NCBI GenBank assembly: GCA_002633025.1
Contig: NMRB01000038.1
Location: 568,629 to 632,628, forward strand
Reading direction: 5' to 3'
Source: Notospermus geniculatus
Lineage: Eukaryota > Nemertea > Pilidiophora > Heteronemertea > Lineidae
Length of the DNA stretch: 64,000 nt
Shown: piece after piece, positions 1 through 10,658 of the stretch
Layout: each line of letters begins with the position of its first letter
Position numbering within the stretch: position 1 is the stretch's first letter
The notes under the pieces: generated by a model
Database searches by the model: none
The model's input: the letters and a program-made list of their open reading frames with translations, nothing else
What the model was told of the DNA's origin: nothing
Translations under genes and position numbers: made by a program

Positions 1-190
1 GGTCAGTGAGAGGACTATAGGGGAGGGAGGAAGTTGGGGTAGGGGAGGAAGGGAGCGGAGGACGGTAGGGGGAGGGAGAGAGTGGAGGACGGTACGGGAG
101 GGGAGGTAGGGAGAGGAGGAGGACGGTAGGGGGAGGATGGGAGAGGAGTGAGGACAGTAGGGGAGGGGAGGGGCACAATGTCAGGGAGAG
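1..190. repeat. Purine-rich G-tract minisatellite
   Basis: A purine-rich stretch made of degenerate units around GAGGACGGTAGGGGGAGGG. Runs of three to five Gs recur every few bases, so G-quadruplex formation on the + strand is plausible. Its open frame on the minus strand is pure Pro/Ser/Leu low complexity and is not treated as coding. Confidence 0.85.
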
Positions 191-311
191 AGCAGAACTG
201 CCATGCCTTCATTAAAGCGATGTGTCAGCCAAGAAAATTGAATGCAAAAGGGGACGAATCTTTGTTACAATGCTGCTCCATTCTTCTAGGCACTCATTTT
301 ACCCATTCCAG

Positions 312-961
312 GTAAATTTATCAATGTGGTTGCACGGTGGCCTGGCGCTACCCACGATGCTTTCATATGGAGGAACAGCCAACTTAAAGAAATGATGGAT
401 GATACCAATGCCAGGGGGGAAGAAGGACTCTTACTTGGCGACAGTGGTTATCCCTGTCAACCATACCTCATTGTACCATATGGAGCACCACAGAATCAAA
501 GTCAGCAGCGACTGAACACTGCTTTATGTGCCACCAGGTATGGCATCCAAGGGTAGTTTGAATAACCTGGACGCTGGAGTCTAACATTACTGTAAATAAT
601 ACTTCTAGACCATCTATAGGATAAATAATCTTTGCCTCACGTGTAGGGCTACTTGGTTGTATTTGGCAATGAAATTTCGTTTCATTTCATTTACAGGGTG
701 CGCATTGAACATGCTTTCGGTGTCCTCAAAAGGCGTTTTCACGTCCTTCATGGAGAGATCAGGATGCAGCCAGACCGAGTGATAAAGATTATTTCGGCCT
801 GTTTCGTGTTGCACAACATCGCCAAACTCAGGGGAGAACGAGATCCTCCTGAGAATGATGATGATGACAGTGATGATGACGACCACAACGATGCATATGA
901 CGGTCCAAACTCCGGCAGCGTATATAGGGACTATCTTGCCAACCATTATTTTGGCAACTGA
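312..961 (+). CDS. HARBI1-type PIF/Harbinger transposase, C-terminal part (5' end outside the window or lost)
   Basis: Two exons, 312-537 and 697-961, joined by a canonical intron (CCAG|G acceptor before 312, CAG|GTATGG donor at 538, TTTACAG acceptor before 697). The phase-2 splice rebuilds an Arg codon and keeps the frame. The encoded segment starts GKFINVVARWPGATHDAFIW, contains LGDSGYP (the second catalytic Asp of the DDE_4 nuclease) and VRIEHAFGVLKRRF (the catalytic Glu region), and ends in an acidic tail with an Asp run before NHYFGN and a TGA stop. HARBI1-family transposases are about 350 aa. About 158 aa remain here, so the first catalytic Asp and the N-terminal helix-turn-helix are missing, probably left of position 1. 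The Myb/SANT gene on the opposite strand converges on it, as in two-gene Harbinger transposons. No stop or frameshift is seen in the visible part, so this is either a recent copy or a constrained one. Confidence 0.9.
538..696 (+). other. Intron of the Harbinger transposase gene
   Basis: GT at 538-539 and AG at 695-696, phase 2. Reading through the intron meets a stop 15 bases after the donor, and the spliced product continues the conserved ...ATR|VRIEHAFG region. Confidence 0.85.
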
Positions 962-1099
962 CTGTGGGCCAATCATGCCATCATGCGAAAAAGCGAACGG
1001 GATTTCAACTGATTCTTCATTCATGATGGACACACCACACTCACTCTGAAAGATCACTACCAGTATCCTATTTCTTCAACTGCATTAATAGCACAGTTG

Positions 1100-1405
1100 A
1101 AGAAATCTTTAAAAGTTAAAGTTAAAGTTTGGGTTTATAGTCTGATATCAACAACGGTAGAGGTGTCATCCGACTTCACACTTTAACCCCAGTCTATCCT
1201 GAAACCTTTCAGTAGAACTCTGATGAGCTGCCCATTCAGCGCTCCAATCTGAGCATTTCCGACCGGTACCCATTTATACACCTGGGTGGAGAGAGGCCAG
1301 TAAGGCAAAGAGACCTGCCCAAAGTCTCACGCCAGCAGTGGGATTCGAACCCGGGATCCTCTGACCGCTAGTCGGAGGCCCGAACCACTACACCACCGTG
1401 GCTCC
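1100..1405 (-). repeat. tRNA-derived SINE
   Basis: Read on the minus strand it starts GGAGCCACGGTGGTGTAGTG, with an A-box-like TGGTGTAGTGGTT and a B-box GGTTCGAATCC. These are followed by a body with the CCCAGGTGTATAAATGGGTA motif found in many marine-invertebrate SINEs, and a (GTTAAA)n-like tail near 1115. It lies between the convergent Harbinger genes and has no coding potential. Confidence 0.8.
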
Positions 1406-1992
1406 TTTACCATTGAATACCATACCAATATTTCCTTTTAACAACTGATCACAACAGGAATAACTTATTTACAAATGTTTCATTTAATTGCTATTTTCAG
1501 TCTTTAACAATACACTCTGAATACTGGTTCACAAACATTTTATAATTCAACCCCTAAGCTCCCCAACAGCTGCCTTTCTTTTAGAAGAGAAATCTCCAAT
1601 TCCAACTTCTCGATTCTGAGATTAGCCTCTCTTTGGAGAATTTCTTGTGTCACCTGAGTTGCCTTCTGCGCAGCCAGTGTTGCCTCGAGGACCTCCTGCT
1701 GCAGGTTCAGCACATCCTGCTGTGTTCTCTGAGTGCCCATAACATCCTTCAACAAGCTCTTGGCGTGGTTTTTCCTGGCACCTGAAAGAAAATGACTTCA
1801 TTCCATTGTTTGATACACTCTATTATCAGAAAATAACTTAGTGTGATCAGGTGTCTGGGTACCCTAGCTGTTTCTGGAACTAAAGGCTTGCCTGGGAACA
1901 TTTCGACTTAACATTAATGTCATTTGTTCTTCCGGTACATTCACACAGGTGAGCACATGGTCCATGGATCATTTCATTCATTCTTGTATTCT

Positions 1993-2282
1993 AAGCCCGG
2001 TGGTCGAGTGGTTAGCGCGCTTGACTACCAAACTGTGCAATGGGTCGGCGCGGGTTCGACTCCGGGCGAAGGCATATATAGTTGTGAAACAAATTGTGAC
2101 AACAAGAGGGTCCGTCGGATGGGACTAAAAGCCGTGGTCCCTTGTACCTGAGTGTCTATGCCAGGGCAAGTAAAAGACCCCACACAGGTGGACTGTAGCC
2201 TGTCGTGGACTCCATACCTCCGGCAAAAACCCAACAGGGTTACGACGCCGTAAATGATATGATATGATATGATATATGATAT
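1993..2282 (+). repeat. tRNA-derived SINE with (ATATG)n tail
   Basis: The head contains A-box-like TGGTCGAGTGGTTAGCGCGC and B-box GGTTCGACTCC. The body contains AAGTAAAAGACCCCACACA, and the element ends in a short ATGATATG microsatellite. It is inserted in the region between the last Myb/SANT exon and the nested MITEs, inside the 3397-1781 intron. The open frame across it is incidental. Confidence 0.8.
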
Positions 2283-2381
2283 GATATATTATTTTCTCTA
2301 ACAGGTGTGACAGGGATCAAAAGTCCCCCTGGAATCAAAGTCCGGTCTTGTTGTTCAGCGAGGGATTAGAATACATGGTTA

Positions 2382-2776
2382 GGCCACGCTTATTTTATTT
2401 GTTGGATTACGGTCCCGCTGACCCTAAAAAATCAGAAAGTGAAAAAAAAATTTCCCGCCCTACCATTTTCGGCAGTCTTTTTTTTCCTCGCCAGCCCCAG
2501 TAAACACGAAAACAGTTTTTTTTCTGCGCCGATTGTAAAATCCAGTTGAAAATTCTGCAATTTCACATAGTTGTCCCATCTGATTACTCCCAGCATGCCT
2601 TGTGCAGGAACGTGAACAGCCAAGACAGCTGTCAGGGAAGATTTTTACCTTTGAGTGACGCTGAAGTAGGCAGCGAATAACAAGGAAGACCTTTTTATTT
2701 TTATTTTTTTTCCTCTCTACCGTACTTGCTTTCTAAGGTAAAAATCCATAATCCAACAAATAAAATAAGCGTGGCC
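2382..2776. mobile_element. Harbinger-type MITE (TTA target duplication), nested
   Basis: Inverted ends GGCCACGCTTATTTTATTTG and its complement at 2749-2776, about 28 bp. TTA is present on both sides (2379-2381, 2777-2779). A three-base TTA duplication is the signature of PIF/Harbinger integration. Confidence 0.85.
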
Positions 2777-2810
2777 TTATAGAGACCTTGACCATTCGAA
2801 TATAACCTTA

Positions 2811-3026
2811 TACTAGTGTCCCACTGGCGACTTTTTCCCACGACAAGGGGCGAATCAGAAGTCTGCGACATTCCCTCGACAAGCTGCGATTTTTAACATT
2901 AATGGGTTTTGCATTGGATCATTTAGCCAGAGAATCGCTACGAACATAGACGACAGTCTACGAAGATCTACGAATTTTTCATTCGTCCCTTGTCGCAGGC
3001 CAAAATTCGCCAGTGGGACACTAGTA
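2811..3026. mobile_element. Second Harbinger-type MITE (TTA target duplication), nested
   Basis: Inverted ends TACTAGTGTCCCACTGGCGA and its complement. Duplicated TTA lies at 2808-2810 and 3027-3029. The empty site (ACCTTACAATAG) is visible in the sister MITE near 45525, which fixes both the borders and the duplication. Confidence 0.9.
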
Positions 3027-3099
3027 TTACAATAGCGGGCTATTGTTTGGCGGACTTCCATTCCTAGGACGTTGATTCCTGTCACACCTGTCATGCCTG

Positions 3100-3232
3100 T
3101 ACCGTATTCAAAAAGGGTGCTTGCAGGGCGTTTGCAATTCTCTTGCTCGTCGCATGGGGGCTTTTTGTGCGGATAGGTCAGCTCAACTTAAGCTTTACTT
3201 TAGGCTGAAAGTGCGACCCGTGAATACGGTCC
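3100..3232. repeat. Short inverted-repeat remnant (ACCGTATTCA ends)
   Basis: ACCGTATTCA at the left and TGAATACGGT at the right bound 133 bp with no ORF. It is probably a MITE; no convincing target duplication was found. Confidence 0.45.
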
Positions 3233-4559
3233 CAAATGCTTAATTGAGGTGCTTAGAAGAATTCAGAAAATTAAAACTCTTCATACATTAGACTTACTCA
3301 CCTGTAATTTTGCAAAGTTTGGCCTTCTTTTTAGCCGGAGACCCTTGCATGCCTTGGGAAATTGCAATGGTGCAAATGTTCTCCATGCTTGATGTTTCTG
3401 GATTCAAAAATGGTTCAACATTAAGGGGCTGGCAGCATTAGGCAGTTTAAGAGATCACATCACAAGCTAACGATGAAGCTGCCCATACACATGATCAATG
3501 TTATTGCACAATCTGAGGATCACAGTGAGCAATATTATTATCAATCTTTCTTCTAAAGACAGGGGTCTAAAAAACCCTGGGATTTGGGATAGGTGGAATC
3601 ACGGCTATTGACACGGGGTTTTTAAACACGGGTCTATTAGACACCACGGCAAAAAATAGGTGTAAGCGCAAGAAACCCGTGTTTCACCCGGGGATTTGCA
3701 TAGGTGGAAGTACTGCTTATGATGAGTACTACTTGGCTTTAACTGGAGGTGAGACTTGAACCTGCCCCAGCTTTTATATTTTACAACTCACCTATAACCT
3801 CAACTCCACCCACATTAATTATCTGGGCCGCACTATTGATATCAGCATGGTTTCCTGAAAGGCAAGTTTCATATAAATGAAATTTGACAGGTCTACATTT
3901 TTGGATTGGTTTATTAAATTATTAAATTTCTTTCATTTTGGACTGGATCACATAGCATAAAAACATTTTTTCGGTACAGCTGTAAGTGTAATGTAATTCA
4001 GTGCCCCCCCCCCCATAAATCAGTGACCTACCCTATTGTATTTGACGGAATAAGCCGCACAATGAGGACAACCAATATTCAGGATACAATAGAACCTTTT
4101 GATACTCGGCCGCTGATTTATGGCTAAATTCATTTACACTACACCGGTTTTAATGGATTGTATCAAAAATATTTTTGATTGTATGTATAAACTGACAGAA
4201 ATGTCATATTGAAATATGTACCGGTATATGGACTGACTGCCGTGGTCAGTAAAGATCCACATCTAGATTCATTGATTGATTGTCTCCACTGGTGTATGGT
4301 TATAAATTACACAATATGACTGTGCTTTCATATTAAGCCTAATTTATGAAAAAGTGTAACTGTAACTTACCAGAAAGACAGCTCACCACATCTGTAACAC
4401 TGGTGACAGCACTTGCAGAAATTGGAACGGTCTGAGAGCTGGAGACAGTTGCAGCAGCAGTGGGACTAGTTACTGTAAATATTATTGTAAATATTTAGAT
4501 TTATGTAATTTTTTGGTGCAAATTATATTTTATCGGTAATGAATTCCTCGGCCTCTTTA

Positions 4560-4725
4560 ACACATCTCATCACAGGTGTTTACATCTGCCGTGTTTCTGT
4601 GGGTGAGTGTGATGCCCCTTTGTTTGGGAAACACTGGCAGATAGATCGACATGTTTCTCTGTGTGCCCCCTATTGTCAAGTCGCCGCTTAATATTCCGTC
4701 AGACAATACCGTTGGAGGGAACACT
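4560..4725. repeat. Repeat sharing a cassette with 60845-61100
   Basis: The segment holds a block reading GCCCCCTATTGTCAAGTCGC followed by CGCTTA and a degenerate TTCCGTCA. The complement of this block (GACGGAATAAGTGGCGACTT) recurs near 61027, and a diverged form near 4045 and 60845. It carries no gene. Confidence 0.45.
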
Positions 4726-4999
4726 CACAGATAGGGAACACTGGCAGATGTTACATCGGGTCACAACACATCGTTTCATTTTCCATACCCGTCCCAATGT
4801 CTCCAAATCATTGAGCCACCTTAATTCTCGCAATTGATATGATGGGCCCACATTTTTACCGCATGATAACACGACTGAAAGGAACTCACCAGGTGTCAAT
4901 GCAGTCAGATCCAGCAATGCGTGAGGTGCGGCGACGGATACTGTCACTGACTTAGCTGTTGTTACTGAAGATATAAAACGAATTTTCAATTTTTTACCA

Positions 5000-6740
5000 A
5001 GTATACGATAAATCATTGAAATACCAAGTTAACCTCACTTTTGGTTCACCCTGTAGATGGAAAAGTAATTTTTGCAACCTTGGCACTCCATACGGCCTGA
5101 TACTCTGCCCTCATTAGCTCATAGTGAAGGAAGGCTTACTGGAAAATGCGGTACAGGCGGAACGGAATCACCCTCGTATCTAATCTTTCGCTCCTATCCC
5201 AAATACACAGTACTAGTGACCTGGAGTCGCGGGTGGTTGGGAGCATTGATTATTCCGTTATACACGTGCTTTCCCTGGTCTCCGTTCTTCCGACTTACTG
5301 GCTCTGCAGCCAAAGCGGCACTATTTGCGAGGAAGACTGAACAAATGACGTCATTAATTCCCCACAAAACACATCGATATAAGGGTTTTCTGTGCATGTC
5401 AACAAATGAATTGACATTTGTTAGCCCTCTCAGATTAACAACTTTAAAATAAAAGATAAAAAAGTGGTATAGGGCTTGAAAACGAGTGTTCGATCGAGCC
5501 ATTTTTCCCCCATGATTGCATCACTGTGTACAAAAATGTACAGACATATACGGCTCGATTAAATGTGTAAATTTGCACTTGTTTGGGCTTTAAAACCTTA
5601 CCTGCATCATTCGTTAGTCCACTCGTGTTTCGTATGTAATATACACTCAGTTTCTACAAGATAAAATTCCCTGGGTGGATAACAATCCTTCCAAATTACA
5701 GCTGAAGTGAGGGCACGCACGATGTTTACAATAAATGCAAACGCACGTGTTCCACGACGTCACGACGTCACGTTACGCCTTCCCATTGCTAAACAAAATA
5801 GTTCCGAGAATAATACTCCATTCCAGCTTGGTCTTTCGCTGTTTTCTGCAACTTTATAGCTTTGTGACTTTGTCGTTTATCGAGCTAAATACTGTTGTTT
5901 ATATTTTGGTATAAAAAGGGCGAATGAATGTTTTTACAAGATTCTTACGAAACCGGGTAAGTATTGGTGCCAGAGTCATTGGAGCCATCATAAAATGCGG
6001 AACGGAACTAATGACGATTGGAACATGATTCGCACGTGCTAGGCCTAGCGGGTTCTCTGTGCGTGCTCTTCCTTCGTGTGATTTCTTGTCCGTCGTGGCC
6101 TTGGGCGTGTGACTGCCGTGAGTACCTATAGCTACTGTGTATTGTGCGCGGGGCAAGTCTGCCACTGGATCAAAAACACTGAATAGGCCAGTGATCATGG
6201 TGATGGCCCAATGCGGGGAATAGCCTAGGCCTAGGCTATGGTGTGGCATGCGAGGCGTGGCCCGGATGAAGCCTTCTTGCGCAGTCACGAGGCTATGGGG
6301 CGCCATATGTAGGCATACGGGCCTCACCTCTCAGCTAGAGGATGAATCGGAGTTCTGTGCTAAATAGGCCTATTTCCAATGGTCCGAAGTGAAGAAAAGT
6401 ACGGTAGGGCAATCCCGGCAACCCGACATGCCCGAAGCACGTTTGAATTGATCGAGGGTGCTGCGGCTGCCGCTCCAGTGACGATGCCGTTGCGTTGGCG
6501 CGGCGTGAAATGCGCGGGAAAGCGACTGCAGCGCCACCAATGGAAACGACAAAATTCGGAATTAAAGTATGCGATGACGATGCCGACACGGTGCCATTGC
6601 CCGGAATTTACTTTCAAAACCGAATCACTCCTTCAACATTTGGCGCAGGGAACTATATTTTGACGGATGGGGGTGAATTCTAAACTCAGGCCCCCGCTAC
6701 AAGATACCAAACATGTAATGTTGAAGGCGCTTTGTCTTTT
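5000..6740. other. Intronic region of the Myb/SANT gene without recognised genes
   Basis: This lies inside the long 4965-8039 intron. Open frames are short and overlapping, with no domain signatures. 5755-5775 has two ACGACGTCAC boxes (CRE-like). 6400-6560 is CpG-rich with GCGGCTGCCGC. I see no splice-consistent coding exon here. A possible exon at 5602-5659 was considered and not needed for the gene chain. Confidence 0.5.
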
Positions 6741-6755
6741 TGGCTGATTCCGGCA

Positions 6756-7166
6756 AGTGCAGCTGGATGTATTGAATGTTGACGGCTTCAAGGAGTATCT
6801 TGAAGCCAAAAGCCATGCGGGTAATAGATCTTGGTTAGAAATAATGAAAGACTGCATGTTGAGTCCGATCCGTACATCCGCCGGTCTAGGTAATCCACCC
6901 ACGGGCATCTGGCGAGTTGATAGTAGAGAAATAGCCCAGTCCGAGTTGCACTCATGGAGTTTCCAAAGGAAACTTTGGAAACTCCATGTGAAACTTGGAG
7001 ACTGGGCCCTACTTTTACTATTTACTCTCCAGATGCCCGTGATCCACCTAACCAATTTACAACACAGCGGAACGAATCAATTAATAACGTGCTAAAATCT
7101 GCACTCGGCAGGCAGAAGCAAGACATGTTGTCTGTGATTAAGTACTTTTCCTCCACGATGAAGTGA
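6756..7166 (+). pseudogene. MULE/FAR1-like transposase fragment interrupted by a MITE
   Basis: An open frame runs from about 6756 (LDVLNVDGFKEYLEAK...) to a Gly-Asn-Pro-Pro at 6898. A 142-bp MITE then intervenes, and the same protein continues as NQFTTQRNESINNVLKSAL to a TGA at 7164-7166. The NESINNVLK motif resembles the T-N-x-x-E-S-x-N-x-x-L-K segment near the C-terminus of MULE/FAR1-type transposases, which is the basis of the call. Removing the MITE plus one copy of its duplication restores one continuous frame, so the insertion postdates the coding state. No upstream catalytic region was found, so only a C-terminal fragment is claimed. Confidence 0.5.
6900..7041. mobile_element. 142-bp palindromic MITE with 7-bp target duplication
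   Basis: The ends are CACGGGCATCTGG and CCAGATGCCCGTG, with imperfect pairing extending about 40 bp. ATCCACC is repeated at 6893-6899 and 7042-7048. The duplication length points to an hAT- or Mutator-type mobiliser rather than Harbinger. Confidence 0.85.
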
Positions 7167-8039
7167 AGATGCAAACAGAAGAGGCTAGGCCCCTATAGGC
7201 TACGGTAAAGGGGAATAGGCCCTATCCTCAAATAAGTTACTCGATGGAATTCAAGTAAAACGCAAGGACAGCATGGAATCAATACACTGTTCATGCTAGC
7301 GAGTACTAAAGTACAGAAAATGATCATATAATGTGTGATTTTCGTCATTTAAATTATTCAATTGTCAATTATTTAGCGAACTATTTCTTAGCGGAAGAAC
7401 ACTCCGCCAGTCTGCGTAATCGGCGCGCCGCATCACATATCCTTCCATTTCAATATGGCCGCATGAGTATGAGATTGAAATCTGACACTCCAGTTTCGTT
7501 GCACAAATAATGGTCGATCCCTTCGGCGGAACGATTCCGCCTGTTCCGTTCCGTTCCGCATTTTCCAGTAAGCCGTGAAGGAACCAGGCATCCATAGCAA
7601 CAACAACAACGATGCACATTTGTATGCAAACCGAATTTTCAACAGCCGAAAAACCACATTTTATGTACTTTTGTGCTGCTGAACTGCATTATCTGCTGAT
7701 GAATATGATTCACAGAGCTTTGGAGTCAAATATGATGGTGCTATTTGTAATTGATTCCTTTTGAAAGCTGAGTGTAGGCTGCTTGAAAATGGCATGCTGT
7801 GAACTTCGAATGACGAATCTGTGAGTGTGACAGCAGCCTAGCCATGGATGGCCATGGCATGGGTCAATGGGATGACTGGCCAGTCAAAAGTCAATTGTGA
7901 GTGGCGAGACATGTAGGCCCCGTTTGGCAGGCTAGTCTACTACCTAGGCCTTAAAAAGTAAGATGATTTCAGCCCTTGGCCTAGGCCTAGGCACATTCCT
8001 GCAACGTTTATGCATGTATAGCCTAATGCTAGGCCTTAC
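7167..8039. other. Intron sequence with no recognised feature
   Basis: Part of the first intron of the minus-strand Myb/SANT gene. 7520-7560 contains GGCGGAACGATTCCGCC, a short palindrome related to the GCGGA repeats at 50825 and 62790. Nothing else could be supported. Confidence 0.5.
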
Positions 8040-8395
8040 CTGGCTCTGTCACTGTGCAGACAGATTCAAACCCCCCAGAAATTCCTCGGAAACAAGCATC
8101 TTTCTCAAAGCATTCTATGATCTTCTGAATGGGTGCATCTGGTTGGGGCATCTTCCCACCACCCCCAGTACCTCTCAGGTGTTTTTGCTGCGTGGAATAA
8201 ACATCTTTTGCTTTGGAGAAAAGCTGGTTCCATTTCTCACGACAGTTGTCTGCACTTCGGGTGGCGATTCCAAGAGAACTCGACCAGAACTGACGACTCG
8301 ATGTGCGAAAAATTAGGCTTTCGCTCCCTTTTTTGCCTCAAAGGGGTTGAAGACATGTTGGTGGCAGCCATGTTGGTTTCCGAAGGAAGTCTCTA

Positions 8396-8838
8396 ATTTT
8401 CAGTGCATTGTGGGAAAAGTCCCTAGCAACTAACACAAGTTAAATTAAAAGTAGCGTTAGCTAACATAACGTTAAAATGGCTTTTGTGCAACTCAGTTTT
8501 AGCGTTATGTTAGTTAACACCAAGTTAGGGATTTTAACAGGAAAAGTTAAGTTAACATACTTTTATCTTTCCAACTTTTGTGCAACCGGCCCCTGTACTG
8601 TAGGCCTATGTGTACAATGAATCCACAAACTTGTTTGCTTCTGATCACTCAGAAGTCCAAAAATCGTTCTTTTTTGCAGAAAACTTTTGTTGTTCAGAAA
8701 ATCCTCAAGACTCATACATCAATAATAGCTAATGTTGACTACTTAACAATAGATGGCAACACCTACAGAGAAAGTCGAGCAGGGAGTCTGTAGAGGGGGT
8801 GGCACAACTTACCCCATGGCACAACTTACCCCGGTCTC
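8396..8838. other. Region upstream of the Myb/SANT gene, no gene seen
   Basis: 8430-8580 has AACTTAAC/GTTAACTT-type short inverted words suggesting a degraded MITE. 8806-8833 repeats GGCACAACTTACCCC twice in tandem. The right boundary of the Harbinger unit is expected here, but I could not identify its terminal inverted repeat. Confidence 0.4.
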
Positions 8839-9365
8839 ATTTAGAATAAACTTACAATAGGCTGTAATACATGTGTACGCCCATATTAAAGTTTGATGCC
8901 ATTATTTTTGTCAGTAAAAGACTATCTTAAAAAATCATTCTGTAACTAAGTACAGTGATCTCTCACTGAACTGACGCCGATTACTTCGTGAAGAATCTCT
9001 TTGCCAACATTTCTAATTAACGCCTCCCGTTTCAAGTAGGCCTACACAATGAAATACACACAAATTATAAAGGGCGAACAATGCCAAAAGAGGAATGAAT
9101 TTGTATTGAAAGTCAAAATGATGTCAAAATCATCGTTTAGTCGCGATGCATCAGGAAAATGATTCTGTAATGTATTAGTATTACTGCTTATCTAATCAAG
9201 GTTGAATCCGCGGGGAGAATACTTGTTTGTGTACTTCTAGATGAATCCTCCCGGTTTTTGACCTCAAACCGCAAACTGACCACAACGTTTGCCATATATG
9301 GTCATCACGCTTCACGAGATAGACGTGTACACGAAGCACTAGGTTCAAACAGTCGTGCGTCACTA

Positions 9366-9475
9366 GGCCTAGGGAACAAGGAATAGGGAAAAACGACAGG
9401 AGAGAACACTCAATGGGGACTCGGGCTAAAAGGCTCGGTCTTACTTCAGATTTTGACAGTTCGTTCATTCATACA
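9366..9475. repeat. Dispersed repeat R (also at 22945-23060 and 34870-34925)
   Basis: The core GGGAACAAGGAATAGGGAAA, then AACGACAGGAGAGAACACTC, recurs almost unchanged at 22950 and, diverged, at 34880. No coding function is apparent. Confidence 0.7.
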
Positions 9476-10572
9476 TCATTGGTCATATTTTGGTCATTCA
9501 CTACATTAGGTATATGTAGATCTACTAAATAAACTAAAACACATACCTTGAACATCCTTCTGCCGGGCAATGGAAGTTATCTAGTCGGTACCACTTGGCC
9601 ATTTTTTAGAGAATTTGTCCACAAATCGAAAGACCGGCCAAGCTCAAGGCATCAATGAAGTAGTTTCATTTTGTGGCGAGCGACGGTGCGACATCTGGGC
9701 AGAACACATGTCTGGGATTTTCCAACCAGGAAATTAATGTGACACGCTACAATCTGTTTCAAAATAAATGGAGTGGTATTCGTATTGATTGGGGCAGGCG
9801 CGACAAAGACGTATTTTTTTACCAAAAATAACCTGAGTATTTCACAAAGCCCAAAGTCCAGAGGTAGTAGTTTGTTGTGACAGCCAAAACTGATATGTTG
9901 ACCTTTTTGATTCGACGGCTGACTCTTTGTTTCACTCACTTTCCTTTTCGAGGGTTTTCCCATCGTTGAGTGTACACCAAAGATCATAAAGTGCGCAAGG
10001 TTGGAGAACTCCTAGACTAGTTCCTGATCCTCCCAATAGCGTGAATGGAAGGACCAGTAGTATCCGCCATACTTGCCGGCTAGTAATTAATTATTCATGA
10101 GTACATGTATATGGTTTAACACGTACGACCTTTGACCTTGGCAAAAACTGACCAATCAGAAGAGGGGTTTCCCAGAGTTAAAAACAGACCGACCTCTGCA
10201 CGTGCGTTACCTATGACCAATCACATTCGAGAACAGCACAGACCCTACCCGTCCTTACATTTGTCAATCTCAATCCGTAAAACAGTAAGGGCGAGCTTCC
10301 AGTCTAGAGAATTCCGACTTTCGTTTTTCACCGACCACCCCCCCCCCCCCCGATACCGCGTCAGGTAACAAGAAGGACTAAAGCAAAAATGTTTCAATCA
10401 GAAGTGGGCATTAAATTGTGCAATGGACCCCGATTTTCGAAAGAGAAAACTGTCACGTGGAGATGCACCTTTAGGCCTACACTAAAAGGGAAGCAAGATG
10501 AACATAGAACAGGCTATAGACAAGGGGATCAATAGGTCTATATAATCTGCTTTCATTTTGTTCGTTTCATTT

Positions 10573-10658
10573 TAATGGGGGATTCCCCGTGGTTTCCACA
10601 TGGCGGGTTTTGACCAATATCATTCTGCATGGTTATTACACTCGGGGAAATCCCATTA
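10573..10658. repeat. Imperfect hairpin MITE (GGGGATTCCCCG core)
   Basis: TAATGGGGGATTCCCCGTG is mirrored by TCGGGGAAATCCCATTA. The same core appears as a near-palindrome at 33257-33282, so this is a small dispersed foldback family. Confidence 0.6.

Larger units (their letters stand above)
2303..3090. mobile_element. MITE with CAGGTGTGACAGGRATCAAA termini, hosting two nested MITEs
   Basis: The inverted ends are CAGGTGTGACAGGGATCAAA and TTGATTCCTGTCACACCTG. Removing the two inner insertions (2382-2776 and 2811-3026) with their duplicated TTA leaves 171 bp. That matches the uninterrupted copy at 45416-45588 (173 bp) in length and sequence. It lies in an intron of the Myb/SANT gene. Confidence 0.9.
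1540..8371 (-). pseudogene. Harbinger-associated Myb/SANT-like DNA-binding protein, six exons, SANT domain damaged
   Basis: Exons on the minus strand: 8371-8040, 4964-4890, 4472-4371, 3854-3792, 3397-3302, 1781-1540. Every junction is GT-AG and every intron is phase 1, so the chain reads through to a TAA at 1540. Exon 1 starts at a good AACATGGCTGCC context: MAATNM..., then a basic RQKRERKPNFS, the usual N-terminus of Myb_DNA-bind_5/MSANTD-type partners. It later has RSADNCREKWNQLFSKAKD followed by a GTGGGGK motif, the second half of that domain. The middle of the domain is missing: between SSVLVE and LGIATRS (about 8272-8282) the frame changes and roughly 30 expected residues are absent, so the copy looks broken. 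Exons 2-5 encode a Ser/Thr/Ala-rich linker with a PAKKKAK basic cluster (possible nuclear signal). The last exon is a Gln/Leu/Glu coiled coil ending SLGVEL. In the family this protein carries the HARBI1-type nuclease to DNA, and the convergent transposase ending at 961 fits. Confidence 0.8.

Noticed and set aside
5602-5659. Possible extra exon of the Myb/SANT gene (donor GCAG|GTAAGG)
   Set aside because: Entering from exon 1 in phase 1 gives a stop, while exon 1 to 4964 reads through without it.
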